Source: CANRIN01 sp964493515 (GTDB lineage Bacteria > Bacillota > Clostridia > Oscillospirales > JAAYOS01). From it: a stretch of 42,543 nucleotides of DNA. Where the stretch lies: assembly GCA_964493515.1 (NCBI GenBank), contig CAZBNJ010000013.1, positions 1-42,543 on the forward strand, in the 5' to 3' direction. Shown here piece by piece: positions 25,305 through 32,358 of this stretch (positions within the stretch are counted from its first letter, which is position 1; each line of letters opens with the position of its first letter). The position numbers and the translations under genes are program-made. A model generated the notes under the pieces. It was not told the origin of the DNA and searched no databases. It saw only the letters and a program-made list of their open reading frames with translations.

Positions 25305-25388
25305 ATGAAGGTGGTTGTTTGGCGTTCGCCGAAGTTCCTGCGCGGCATACTTAGAAAACTGTTCGGCATCGACAAGGAGGAAGCATGA
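25305..25388 (+). CDS. spoVM: Spore coat anchoring peptide SpoVM
   Basis: A 27-aa amphipathic peptide, MKVVVWRSPKFLRGILRKLF followed by GIDKEEA. It aligns without gaps to Bacillus SpoVM over the first 21 residues, keeping Met-Lys, Pro9-Lys10-Phe11-Leu12, Gly14-Ile15, Arg17 and Gly21. Pro9 and the amphipathic helix are the features that let SpoVM recognise the convex forespore membrane and recruit SpoIVA. AGGGTGG lies just upstream of the ATG. The stop codon's last base is also the first base of a very strong terminator. It sits about 300 bp from sipL, divergent from sipL-spoIVA. Peptides of this size are usually missed by gene callers. Confidence 0.93.
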   Translation: MKVVVWRSPKFLRGILRKLFGIDKEEA

Positions 25389-25427
25389 AAAAAGGAACGA
25401 GCAGGTCGCCCTGCTCGTTCCTTTTTT
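25388..25427. terminator. Strong bidirectional terminator (spoVM / uraA)
   Basis: An 18-bp perfect stem (25388-25405 with 25410-25427) around a TCGC loop, with A6 at the left and T6 at the right. It serves spoVM on the plus strand and the uracil permease gene on the minus strand. Confidence 0.96.
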
Positions 25428-25445
25428 CGTCTTATTCGGTAAAAC

Positions 25446-26816
25446 TTACTTGTTCGGGGTGGTGAAGTTCACGCCGGTCTCGGTCTTGAACTCGTAGTCC
25501 TTGCCCGGGAGTATCGCGTTGAGCAGGATGCCGAGTATCGCGGCGATGGCAAGTCCGGTCAGGGTTATCGCCGTGCCGCCGACATTGAAGGTCAGACCGC
25601 CGATGCCGTTGAATCCGAGCGCCGACACGAAGATGACCGCCGCGATTATGACGTTGCGGCTCTTGGTCAGGTCGACCTTGTTCTCAACAACGTTGCGAAC
25701 GCCTATCGCCGAGATCATTCCGTAGAGCACGAAGCTGACGCCGCCGATTATCGCGCTCGGGATCGAGCCGATAACATTTGCGAACGCCGGGCTGAACGAC
25801 AGCACTATCGCGAAGATGGCGGCGATGCGCACCACCCACGGATCGTAGACCTTGGTCAGCGCCAGAACGCCGGTGTTCTCGCCGTAGGTCGTGTTCGCCG
25901 GGCCGCCAAAGACCGCCGCAATGCTGGTCGCAAGTCCGTCGCCGAGGAGCGTGCGGTGCAGACCCGGATCCTCGATGAAGTTCTGTTCGGTCGTCGCCGA
26001 GATCGCCGAGATGTCGCCGACATGCTCCATCATCGAGGCTATCGCTATCGGCGCCATGACCAGGATGGCGGACAGGTCAAACTTCGGGAAGCTGAACGGC
26101 TGGACGCCCACGATGTCCTTCGCTCCGTTCGGCGCTACCGCCGCGAGGTTGACAAACGCGCCGCTGCCCTCCTTGACCACTCCGGTGAGCGTAAGTATCA
26201 GCACCAGCACATACGGCACTACCACGCCAAGCAGTATCGGGATTATCTTTATCATGCCGCGTCCCCAGATGTTGGCGACGACGATGACCACCAGCGACAG
26301 AGCCGCGAGCCACCAGCAGCTCGACGCGTTGTTCACCGCGCTGGTCGCGAGGATGAGACCTATCGACACGATGATAGGGCCGGTGACGATCGGCGGCAGG
26401 AAGCGCATGACACGCTTGACGCCGACCAGCTTTATGATAAGAGCGAACACGATGTAGATGGCGCCCGCCACCACAACGCCGCCAAGCGCGTAGGCAAGGC
26501 GCTCGTCCGGCGTCGCCGAGGCATACGCCTCCAGGTTTGCCACCGACTCAAAGCCTCCGAGGAACGCGAAGCTCGAACCGAGGAACGCCGGAACCTTCAT
26601 CTTGGTCAGCACATGGAACAGCAGCGTGCCGATTCCCGCGAAGAACAGCGTAACCTGAATGCTCATCGGCAGGCCGTAGCCCTGGACGAGTATCGGCACG
26701 AGTATCGTCGCGCCGAACATTGCGAACATGTGCTGAAGTCCGAGGACGAGCATGCGTGGCATTCCAAGCTGACGCGCGTCGCGAATGCCCTCGGGTGGGA
26801 TCTGAAACTTTGCCAT
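25446..26816 (-). CDS. uraA: Uracil permease (nucleobase:cation symporter-2)
   Basis: A 456-aa transporter of the UraA/PyrP family with about 14 membrane segments. LGLQHMFAMFGATILVPIL (about 26-44) is the family's N-terminal hallmark (QH followed by the pore-lining strand). Later motifs include MMEHVGDISAI, with the conserved Glu, and GGPANTTYGENTGVLALTK, with the second conserved Glu. It imports uracil, possibly xanthine, with protons. GGAGG precedes ATG 26816. The gene has its own promoter and a leader carrying a terminator hairpin, pointing to attenuation control. Exact substrate is inferred from the best motif match. Confidence 0.93.
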   Translation of the reverse strand: MAKFQIPPEGIRDARQLGMPRMLVLGLQHMFAMFGATILVPILVQGYGLPMSIQVTLFFAGIGTLLFHVLTKMKVPAFLGSSFAFLGGFESVANLEAYASATPDERLAYALGGVVVAGAIYIVFALIIKLVGVKRVMRFLPPIVTGPIIVSIGLILATSAVNNASSCWWLAALSLVVIVVANIWGRGMIKIIPILLGVVVPYVLVLILTLTGVVKEGSGAFVNLAAVAPNGAKDIVGVQPFSFPKFDLSAILVMAPIAIASMMEHVGDISAISATTEQNFIEDPGLHRTLLGDGLATSIAAVFGGPANTTYGENTGVLALTKVYDPWVVRIAAIFAIVLSFSPAFANVIGSIPSAIIGGVSFVLYGMISAIGVRNVVENKVDLTKSRNVIIAAVIFVSALGFNGIGGLTFNVGGTAITLTGLAIAAILGILLNAILPGKDYEFKTETGVNFTTPNK

Positions 26817-26840
26817 TTTCCTTTCCTCCTACCTTTCCGC

Positions 26841-26883
26841 AAAAAAATAGCACCCTCGCTCTCAAAAAGAGAGAAGAAAGTGC
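26841..26883 (-). promoter_or_regulatory. Attenuator terminator in the uraA leader
   Basis: Read on the minus strand: GCACTTTC pairs with GAGGGTGC and CTCTC with GAGAG around a T5 loop, followed by TATTTTTTT. This is an intrinsic terminator between the uraA promoter and its ribosome binding site. Just upstream, GAGTG can pair with CACTT of the terminator's 5' arm (enclosing CTT/AAG), giving a competing antiterminator. Such leaders on uracil permease genes are typically PyrR-controlled, but a clear PyrR-binding consensus loop was not found. Confidence 0.65.
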
Positions 26884-26975
26884 CGCCTTCCGAAAGAAAC
26901 ACTCGTGCCCATTCGTTTTTTGTCAATAAACAAACACGAAAGTCGCACGGTTGTCCCTCCCCTCAATTTCGACTT

Positions 26976-27004
26976 ATTGTATCACGGTCGAGGGGATATT
27001 GCAA
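26976..27004 (-). promoter_or_regulatory. Promoter of uraA
   Basis: Minus strand TTGCAA (26999-27004), 17-bp spacer, TACAAT (26976-26981). It gives a leader RNA of roughly 150 bases before the ATG. Confidence 0.8.
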
Positions 27005-27054
27005 GAAGTTTTTTCCGATATTTCGATTTTCGACGATTTGCCCAAACTTTCCGC

Positions 27055-28059
27055 TCACTCGGCACAGCTTTCCGCCGCCCTGCCGACAAACGCCCTAAAC
27101 TCGTCGCGCACGCTCGCGGGACCGAGCAGCTCCGCGCCGCCCTCCAATCCCACGATCCACGCGAAAAACTGCGGGCTTACGCCAACCTCGCAACTGAGGT
27201 TGAACCAGCCCTCGCGGTCGCCGGGCGACACCTGCACCTCGCGCCCGAGCCTGTCCACCGCAACGCCCGCGAAGTCGTTCCGAAACCGCATCTGTACCCG
27301 TCTTGACTCTCCGCGAAACATCCCGAACATCTGCCGTGAGTACGCGCCCGGGTCAAACCCGGTGTACTCGCCCTTCGGATCGCGTGGGGCACCGCCCACC
27401 TCCACCTGCTCCATCTTGTCCACGCGATAGTGGCGGCGCTCGCCGTGCTCCGAGCTGTACGCCACAAGGTAGTAGTTCTCGTCGTCCCACACGAGCGCGA
27501 CAGGGCTCAGGCTGCGCCGCTCCCCTCTGCGCTCGCGCACAAATCGCCTGTCGCCGCCGAAATCCACCACCCAATCGGTGTAGAAGAATTCAACGCGGCG
27601 GTTAGCGGCGATGGCGGAGTGTATCGCGTCGATGTTCGCGAGCGCGGCTGCGTCGGCGGTCTTGACGCGGTTCGCGACGAACACCTGGCGCTCGAGCTGC
27701 TTTGCGTCCTCCGCTCCCGCAAGCGCCGTCAGCTTGGCTATCAGCTCGCGCGAGCGGTCGGCGCTGATAAACTTGGACGACTGCACCGCGTCGACGAGCA
27801 GCTTCAGCTCGGACAGCTCAAAATCGCGCGATTCTATGTAATATCCCGCGTTTCTGCCCCGTTTTTGTTCGATATCATACCCAAATTCGCGCAGCGCTTC
27901 GATGTCGTCGTACACCGCCTTGCGCTCGGCTGAAATGCCCTGTCTTTCGAGCTCTTCCAACATCTCCGGCACACTTATCGGGTGCTCAAACGCAGACTTT
28001 CTACGCAGCATATCCAGCACATACAGCAATCTCAGCTTGTTTCCGTAACCTTTCGGCAT
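27055..28059 (-). CDS. WYL-domain transcriptional regulator
   Basis: A 334-aa regulator. The N-terminal winged helix (about 5-70: LRLLYVLDMLRRKS, then ISAERKAVYDDIEALREFGY) is followed by a linker and a WYL domain (about 145-220: RRVEFFYTDWVV, LSPVALVWDDENYYLVAYSS, HYRVDKMEQVEV) and a C-terminal WCX extension to 334. WYL domains sense nucleic acids or small ligands. AGAGGTG precedes ATG 28059. The gene follows the assembly gap on the same strand as rqcH; its target cannot be deduced. It lies directly before the uraA promoter without a visible terminator. Confidence 0.9.
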   Translation of the reverse strand: MPKGYGNKLRLLYVLDMLRRKSAFEHPISVPEMLEELERQGISAERKAVYDDIEALREFGYDIEQKRGRNAGYYIESRDFELSELKLLVDAVQSSKFISADRSRELIAKLTALAGAEDAKQLERQVFVANRVKTADAAALANIDAIHSAIAANRRVEFFYTDWVVDFGGDRRFVRERRGERRSLSPVALVWDDENYYLVAYSSEHGERRHYRVDKMEQVEVGGAPRDPKGEYTGFDPGAYSRQMFGMFRGESRRVQMRFRNDFAGVAVDRLGREVQVSPGDREGWFNLSCEVGVSPQFFAWIVGLEGGAELLGPASVRDEFRAFVGRAAESCAE

Positions 28060-28074
28060 AGTTCACCTCTTCTG

Positions 28075-28174
28075 NNNNNNNNNNNNNNNNNNNNNNNNNN
28101 NNNNNNNNNNNNNNNNNNNNNNNNNNNNNNNNNNNNNNNNNNNNNNNNNNNNNNNNNNNNNNNNNNNNNNNNNN
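28075..28174. other. Assembly gap of 100 N
   Basis: Exactly 100 undetermined bases, the usual placeholder for a scaffold gap of unknown length. It removes the 3' end of rqcH and possibly other sequence before the WYL regulator gene. Confidence 0.99.
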
Positions 28175-29658
28175 TCATTTTTGTGCGCTTCTTTCAGCGT
28201 AAGCTGGTCATTTTGAAGGTTATTCCGCCCAACTTGTATCCTAAATCCGCCGCTCGACATAAATTCACGCGGCGGCAGCGCGTCACTCTTCCGCTTCTTC
28301 GCGCCCGACTGCGGACGCAGATAACCGGTGCTGACCAGCTCCTCGCGAATACCGCTCAGCTCGCGGTCGCTCTCCGCGCTGTGCAGCTCATTTAGAACAC
28401 TTTTCAAGTATGTTTGCTCGGTTTCTCCCTCAGATATGAGTGTTGTCAACATTTTTTCCGCGTTTTTGCGGCGCGCATAGTCGCGGTAGAATTTGCTCGC
28501 GTTCTGCTGCGCGTTTATCTTCGGGTCGAGCGAAATTTCAACTTCTGCGTTGTTTTCATCGTAAAAATCGACCACTTTGACCGATTTTGCGCCTCTTTCA
28601 ACCAGATGCAGGTTCGCCATAAGCAGATCGCCCAGCTCACGCAGCCGCTCACGATCCCGCGCCTCCTTCATCTCCGCGCGACGGGTCTCGAGCTTGCGCG
28701 TCGCGCGCTCGAGCGCGTTTGTGACTGTCTTGGTCATCTCTCGTCCGCGCAGACGAATCCGCTCCGAATATTCGCGTTTTGCGTAAAATTCCTCGAGAAG
28801 CGCCGAAAAACTCGGCATTTTTGTGCACTCATATCCCTCGCCGTACTGACCGATGGACATATAGCAGAAGTCGACCGGCTCGCCGCTCTTCTTCAGCAGC
28901 CACGGTTCAAGCTCCCCTCCGCGCGCCTTCGCGACGACCGCAAACAGTTGTGCCGCAAGGTTTTCGCGCAATTTGTCGTCGGTCAATCGGGCTGACGCGT
29001 CTCCTCCGACACAAAACGCAAACTCGCGCGCGGCAAGCGGCGATATTCCCGCAAAATTAGCCATCAAATCGCGCTCGATTTCCGAATCTCGCGGCAATTC
29101 TGCAACAATTTGCCGCAATTCTTCACGTTCCATCGCAAGCAGGTCCTTCTTCGACTGCGGGTCGGGCGCGCGATAGAACATCCCCGGCAGCAGCTGTCGT
29201 TTCCCCGCCGCGATGTCGCCTTCGACCCGCCTGATGCAGTCAATTATGCGGTTTTCCTCGTCCAAAAGCACCAAATTCGGCTGCCTTCCGACCAACTCCA
29301 GCATTATGCGACGGCGACGCAGCTCGCCAAGCTCGTCAATCGAATCGACCCCGATCTCGACCATGCGCTCGGCAGGCAGCTTGCGCATTTCTCGGATAAT
29401 TCCTCCGCCCAAAATCTTGCGCAAAAACATGCAGAACATCGGCGGAACAGCCGGATTTTCGCGATTTTCTGACAATATTGACAGTCGTGCACTGCCCGGG
29501 GCTGCGCTCAGCAGCAACCGCGTAGACCCCGCCGCTCCGCGCAGCGCGAGTATGACTTCATCGCGCTCGGGCTGGAATATCTTGTCGATTTTCTGCCCGA
29601 TGACCTGCCGCCCTATTTCGTTGACTATTCCTTCAAGAAAAATTGCATCTATTGGCAT
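28175..29658 (-). CDS. rqcH: Ribosome quality control factor RqcH (NFACT family), 3' end lost in gap
   Basis: The first 494 residues of a NFACT/FbpA-family protein, normally about 570-590 aa. An NFACT-N domain (MPIDAIFLEGIVNEIGRQ, KIDKIFQPERDEVILAL) is followed by helix-hairpin-helix and a long charged coiled coil (about 290-440). The NFACT-R domain begins at about 470 with FRIQVGRNNLQNDQLTLK and is cut off by the gap just before its expected conserved DxWLH motif. RqcH binds split 60S-like 50S subunits with peptidyl-tRNA and adds alanine tails to stalled chains. GAGG precedes ATG 29658. It follows the GNAT fusion gene by 15 bp. Confidence 0.95.
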
Positions 29659-29673
29659 CGAAAACCTCGTTTC

Positions 29674-30477
29674 TTACACTCTTTTAATCAAAATAGCGGA
29701 CATCATACGGTCGTTCAGCATCTCGAGTATCGTCTGCTTTTCCTCCGCCGTGCAGCCGAGCAGCAACTTTATCTCGCTGTCCTTCTTCCAAAGGTCCACC
29801 GTCACGATGATAGCGTCCAAACGCCTGTCTCCCAAGCTTCCCAACCAAACGTCTATGCCGTCGCCGTCCATCGAGCTTGTGCCCGAGAGGTAGCCGTAGT
29901 CGAGCGGGTATATGAGCGACGGATACCGCGGATGCGCGCTGCCCTTCGGGCGCTCGATGACAATTTCGTGCTCGTCAATCAGCTTGTCCAGTGCCTCCCA
30001 AAACTTCGCATCTGCTCGCTCAACCCCTTGCGGCGCAAGCAATTTGCGATAACTGACCGTGCGCTCGGTCTCCTCAAACCCGCACCCGAGGTGAAATTTC
30101 GCACTCAGTTCGTTGTCAAGATCGCGGTCGCTGGCAAGTTCGGCACAGTTCCGCGATATTGCCCACCTCTCGCCCTCACTCACGAGCCTCCGCGCTATTC
30201 CTAACTTTCTGTACTTTTCATCCACAAATATCCCTTCAAGAAAGGCTGTCGGTGAAAAATCGCAACCGTTCACATAGTCATTCCGAATTGAAAATTCCGC
30301 AAATCCCACCGCGTTCCCGTCACATTCCGCGATAAATATCGCGCGATCGCTCTGCCGCAGTCCGACCGCGAACTCCTCCTCCATCTCCTCCGGCGACGCG
30401 CTGTACACCTGCGACGCAAACTCCGCCGCAAGCTGCGTGTCCTCAATTCCGGCACGTCTGACCGCAATTTCAGGCAT
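29674..30477 (-). CDS. GNAT acetyltransferase fused to a pyrophosphatase-like domain
   Basis: A 267-aa two-domain protein. Residues 1-147 are a GNAT acetyltransferase close to the AAC(6')-I pattern: acetyl-CoA loop VDEKYRKLGIARRL (85-98), then CAELASDRDLDNELSAKFH and GFEETERTVSYRKL. Residues about 157-266 resemble the short class I inorganic pyrophosphatase-like family: IERPKGSAHPRYP, IYPLDYGYLSGT (189-200) and DGDGIDVWLG (204-213), where the acidic metal-binding signature is partly degenerate. AAAGGGTGG precedes ATG 30477. The frame runs through both domains without a break. Substrates are unknown; similarity to aminoglycoside enzymes does not show resistance. Confidence 0.8.
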   Translation of the reverse strand: MPEIAVRRAGIEDTQLAAEFASQVYSASPEEMEEEFAVGLRQSDRAIFIAECDGNAVGFAEFSIRNDYVNGCDFSPTAFLEGIFVDEKYRKLGIARRLVSEGERWAISRNCAELASDRDLDNELSAKFHLGCGFEETERTVSYRKLLAPQGVERADAKFWEALDKLIDEHEIVIERPKGSAHPRYPSLIYPLDYGYLSGTSSMDGDGIDVWLGSLGDRRLDAIIVTVDLWKKDSEIKLLLGCTAEEKQTILEMLNDRMMSAILIKRV

Positions 30478-30500
30478 AAAACCACCCTTTCGCTCGAATT

Positions 30501-31268
30501 TCAGCAGTATTTCATCACTTCTTGCTGCGTCTTGGACAGTACGACTTCAACATCGGCAAATCGTTCGCTGATTCGTTTGACCAACGCGCCACACACAACA
30601 TTTTCGCTCGCAAAGTGCCCGACTTCCACCAAATTCAGCCCCAGCATCTGCGCCTCTAAAAACTCGTGGTGCTTCGCCTCGCCGACCACCAGCGTGTCGC
30701 ATCCCGCCGCAATCGCCGCCGAGACGTAGTCACCGCAGGCGCCTCCGCCGACGGCAACGCGCTCGACCGACCGCCCGGCATCGTGAAAGCGCACGCCGTT
30801 TGCGCCGAGTGAATCGCGCACAAATTTGGCAAAATCTCGCAGTTTTGCGCTCGATACCCGTCCAAATCGGCAGACATTGTCGCTGTTCGGCAATATTTTG
30901 ACCTCTCTCAGCCCCAGTCGCTCGGCGAGTACATCGTTCACTCCGCCGACCGCCGCGTCGAGGTTGGTGTGCATACATATCGCGGCTATTCCGCGTTCGG
31001 CGAGCATCAGCACCCGCAGTCCGGTCGTGTCGCGGTCGGTCACGCTCGCGGCGGGTCGAAATATCACCGGATGGTGTGCCACGATCAGTTGCGCGCCAAG
31101 GCTTTCAGCCTCCAGGATGGTCTCGGGCAGTATGTCCAGCGCCACGACGACTCGGCTCACGTCGGTGTTCGACCGTCCGACGAGCAGTCCCACGTTGTCA
31201 AAGTCCATTTTTGACGCTATGGGCGCAAATTCATCGAGAAACGCGAGTATTTCAGCAACTTTTGTCAT
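30501..31268 (-). CDS. Nif3-like dinuclear metal-centre protein
   Basis: A 255-aa member of the Nif3/YqfO (DUF34) family. Metal-ligand motifs are present: DNVGLLVG near 24-31, VAHHPVIF (63-70) with the paired His, CMHTNLDAA near 98-106 and GEAKHHEFLEA near 195-205. It lacks the middle insertion found in longer YqfO proteins. The family forms hexameric rings with two metals per subunit; its reaction remains uncertain, with a GTP cyclohydrolase-like role proposed. GGAGG precedes ATG 31268, which overlaps the trmK end by 17 bp, the same trmK-nif3 order as yqfN-yqfO in Bacillus. Confidence 0.93.
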   Translation of the reverse strand: MTKVAEILAFLDEFAPIASKMDFDNVGLLVGRSNTDVSRVVVALDILPETILEAESLGAQLIVAHHPVIFRPAASVTDRDTTGLRVLMLAERGIAAICMHTNLDAAVGGVNDVLAERLGLREVKILPNSDNVCRFGRVSSAKLRDFAKFVRDSLGANGVRFHDAGRSVERVAVGGGACGDYVSAAIAAGCDTLVVGEAKHHEFLEAQMLGLNLVEVGHFASENVVCGALVKRISERFADVEVVLSKTQQEVMKYC

Positions 31269-31920
31269 CCAACAGCGCCTCCAATTTTCTTATCGAATTG
31301 TTCAGCTCGCGCGCAGTTCGTGCGTCCGCGCCGCCAAGTTCGTTGCGAAGTCGCTTCATCGCTGACTCGAGGTGCTCGCGGTCGCGGATGAATGTCCCCG
31401 CCGCGAGATCGGCTCGGTCAAACGCTTGCGGCGCGCCGCCTCCGACCGCTTCGACCAGCAGGTATCGCCGCCCGCCGTCGCGCAGCAGCGTCTCGTTCGT
31501 TATCGTGTAGCGGTTCTCGAACAGGAAGGCGCGCAGGTCCTCCGGCGAGGACATCGGTTGCAGCACAAGGGCTGTGCCCTCCTCCGCTGTCCACGGCGCG
31601 CGCGCGAGGATGTCGGCTATCGTGCCGCCGCCCATGCCCGCGATGACGAACACATCCGCTCGGTCGCGCGCGTCGGACGGAAGTCCGTCGCACAGCTCGG
31701 TCTCGACGATGTCGCCGACGCCGAATCGGTCGATGGTGCGGCGCGCCGAGCAGAGCGGCAGCTCGCCTATATCCGACGCGACGGCGTGCGATACGCGTCC
31801 GTTTGCCGCGAGCCATACCGGCAGCCGCGCGTGGTCGCTTCCCACGTCCCACAGCCGCGCGCCCTGCGGCACAAGGCTTGCGATGGCTCCCAGCCGCGCG
31901 TCGAGCGTGAACAGTCGCAC
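31252..31920 (-). CDS. trmK: tRNA (adenine22-N1)-methyltransferase TrmK
   Basis: A 222-aa SAM-dependent methyltransferase. Motif I-like WDVGSDHARLPVWL (about 24-37) and FVIAGMGGGTIADIL (about 92-106) are typical of TrmK/YqfN, which methylates A22 of tRNA. The start is taken as GTG at 31920, eight bases after GGAGG; a GTG three codons upstream overlaps that ribosome site and is less likely. The adjacent nif3 gene supports the call. The terminator of the DUF1858 gene lies immediately upstream (31942-31974), so this unit must use read-through or a promoter not evident here. Confidence 0.87.
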   Translation of the reverse strand: MRLFTLDARLGAIASLVPQGARLWDVGSDHARLPVWLAANGRVSHAVASDIGELPLCSARRTIDRFGVGDIVETELCDGLPSDARDRADVFVIAGMGGGTIADILARAPWTAEEGTALVLQPMSSPEDLRAFLFENRYTITNETLLRDGGRRYLLVEAVGGGAPQAFDRADLAAGTFIRDREHLESAMKRLRNELGGADARTARELNNSIRKLEALLDDKSC

Positions 31921-31941
31921 CGACTTCACCTCCCGTTTTGC

Positions 31942-31974
31942 AAAAACGACCGCCGCGTTTTGCCGCAGCGGTCG
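31942..31974 (-). terminator. Terminator of the DUF1858 gene
   Basis: Arms 31947-31957 and 31964-31974 form an 11-bp stem (one U-G pair in minus-strand RNA) followed by U5 (31942-31946). Confidence 0.9.
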
Positions 31975-31995
31975 CTCCTCTGATGATTTTTCGGC

Positions 31996-32211
31996 TTACG
32001 CCTCGTACTGTGCCGCCTCGAGGTAGTTGTTCATCTTCTCGACCAGCTCGTCCGGGTCTACGCCGTGCACCTTTGCCGCGTCCTCGACGGTCTCGCCGCG
32101 CGACGCCGGACATCCGATGCAGTGCATCCCCATCTCCATAAGGAAACGCGCGAGGTTTATGTCCACCTTCAGCACGTCGCCGATTATCATATCCTTGGTA
32201 ACGGTAGCCAT
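31996..32211 (-). CDS. DUF1858 / hybrid-cluster-protein-associated redox disulfide protein
   Basis: A 71-aa protein with a single DUF1858 domain: MIIGDVLKVDINLARFLMEM, then MHCIGCPASRGETVEDAAKVHG. The CxGC-type pair in HCIGCP is the redox-active site proposed for the family, which is common in anaerobes. ATG 32211 has AAAGGA upstream; sixteen extra upstream codons are not needed. It has its own promoter (32251-32279) and terminator, so it is monocistronic. Partner protein unknown; no hybrid cluster protein gene is in the window. Confidence 0.9.
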   Translation of the reverse strand: MATVTKDMIIGDVLKVDINLARFLMEMGMHCIGCPASRGETVEDAAKVHGVDPDELVEKMNNYLEAAQYEA

Positions 32212-32250
32212 TTTGCATGATCCTTTCTCGATTATTCTTCGGACAGGGTT

Positions 32251-32279
32251 ATTATACACCGTTTCACACGTTTTTTCAA
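32251..32279 (-). promoter_or_regulatory. Promoter of the DUF1858 gene
   Basis: Minus strand TTGAAA (32274-32279), 17-bp spacer, TATAAT (32251-32256). Confidence 0.85.
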
Positions 32280-32312
32280 TAGGCAGTTTTTGCGCGAAAA
32301 AAGATACAAAAC

Positions 32313-32333
32313 GGGAGGGGCAAAGCCCCTCCC
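32313..32333 (-). terminator. Terminator of the first LplA-like binding protein gene
   Basis: GGGAGGGGC (32313-32321), AAA loop, GCCCCTCCC (32325-32333). On the minus strand the stem is followed by GTTTTGTATCTTTTTTC. Confidence 0.88.
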
Positions 32334-32358
32334 AAAAATTTCCTCGTAGGTTCGAGAA

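Noticed and set aside
26841..27004. T-box or purine riboswitch in the uraA leader
   Set aside because: No T-box sequence (AGGGTGGNACCGCG) and no purine-riboswitch core were found; only the terminator and a competing stem are visible.
29674..30477. Aminoglycoside resistance gene
   Set aside because: The GNAT domain matches the AAC(6')-I pattern, but the protein is a fusion in a housekeeping run and general GNAT enzymes share these motifs; resistance cannot be claimed.
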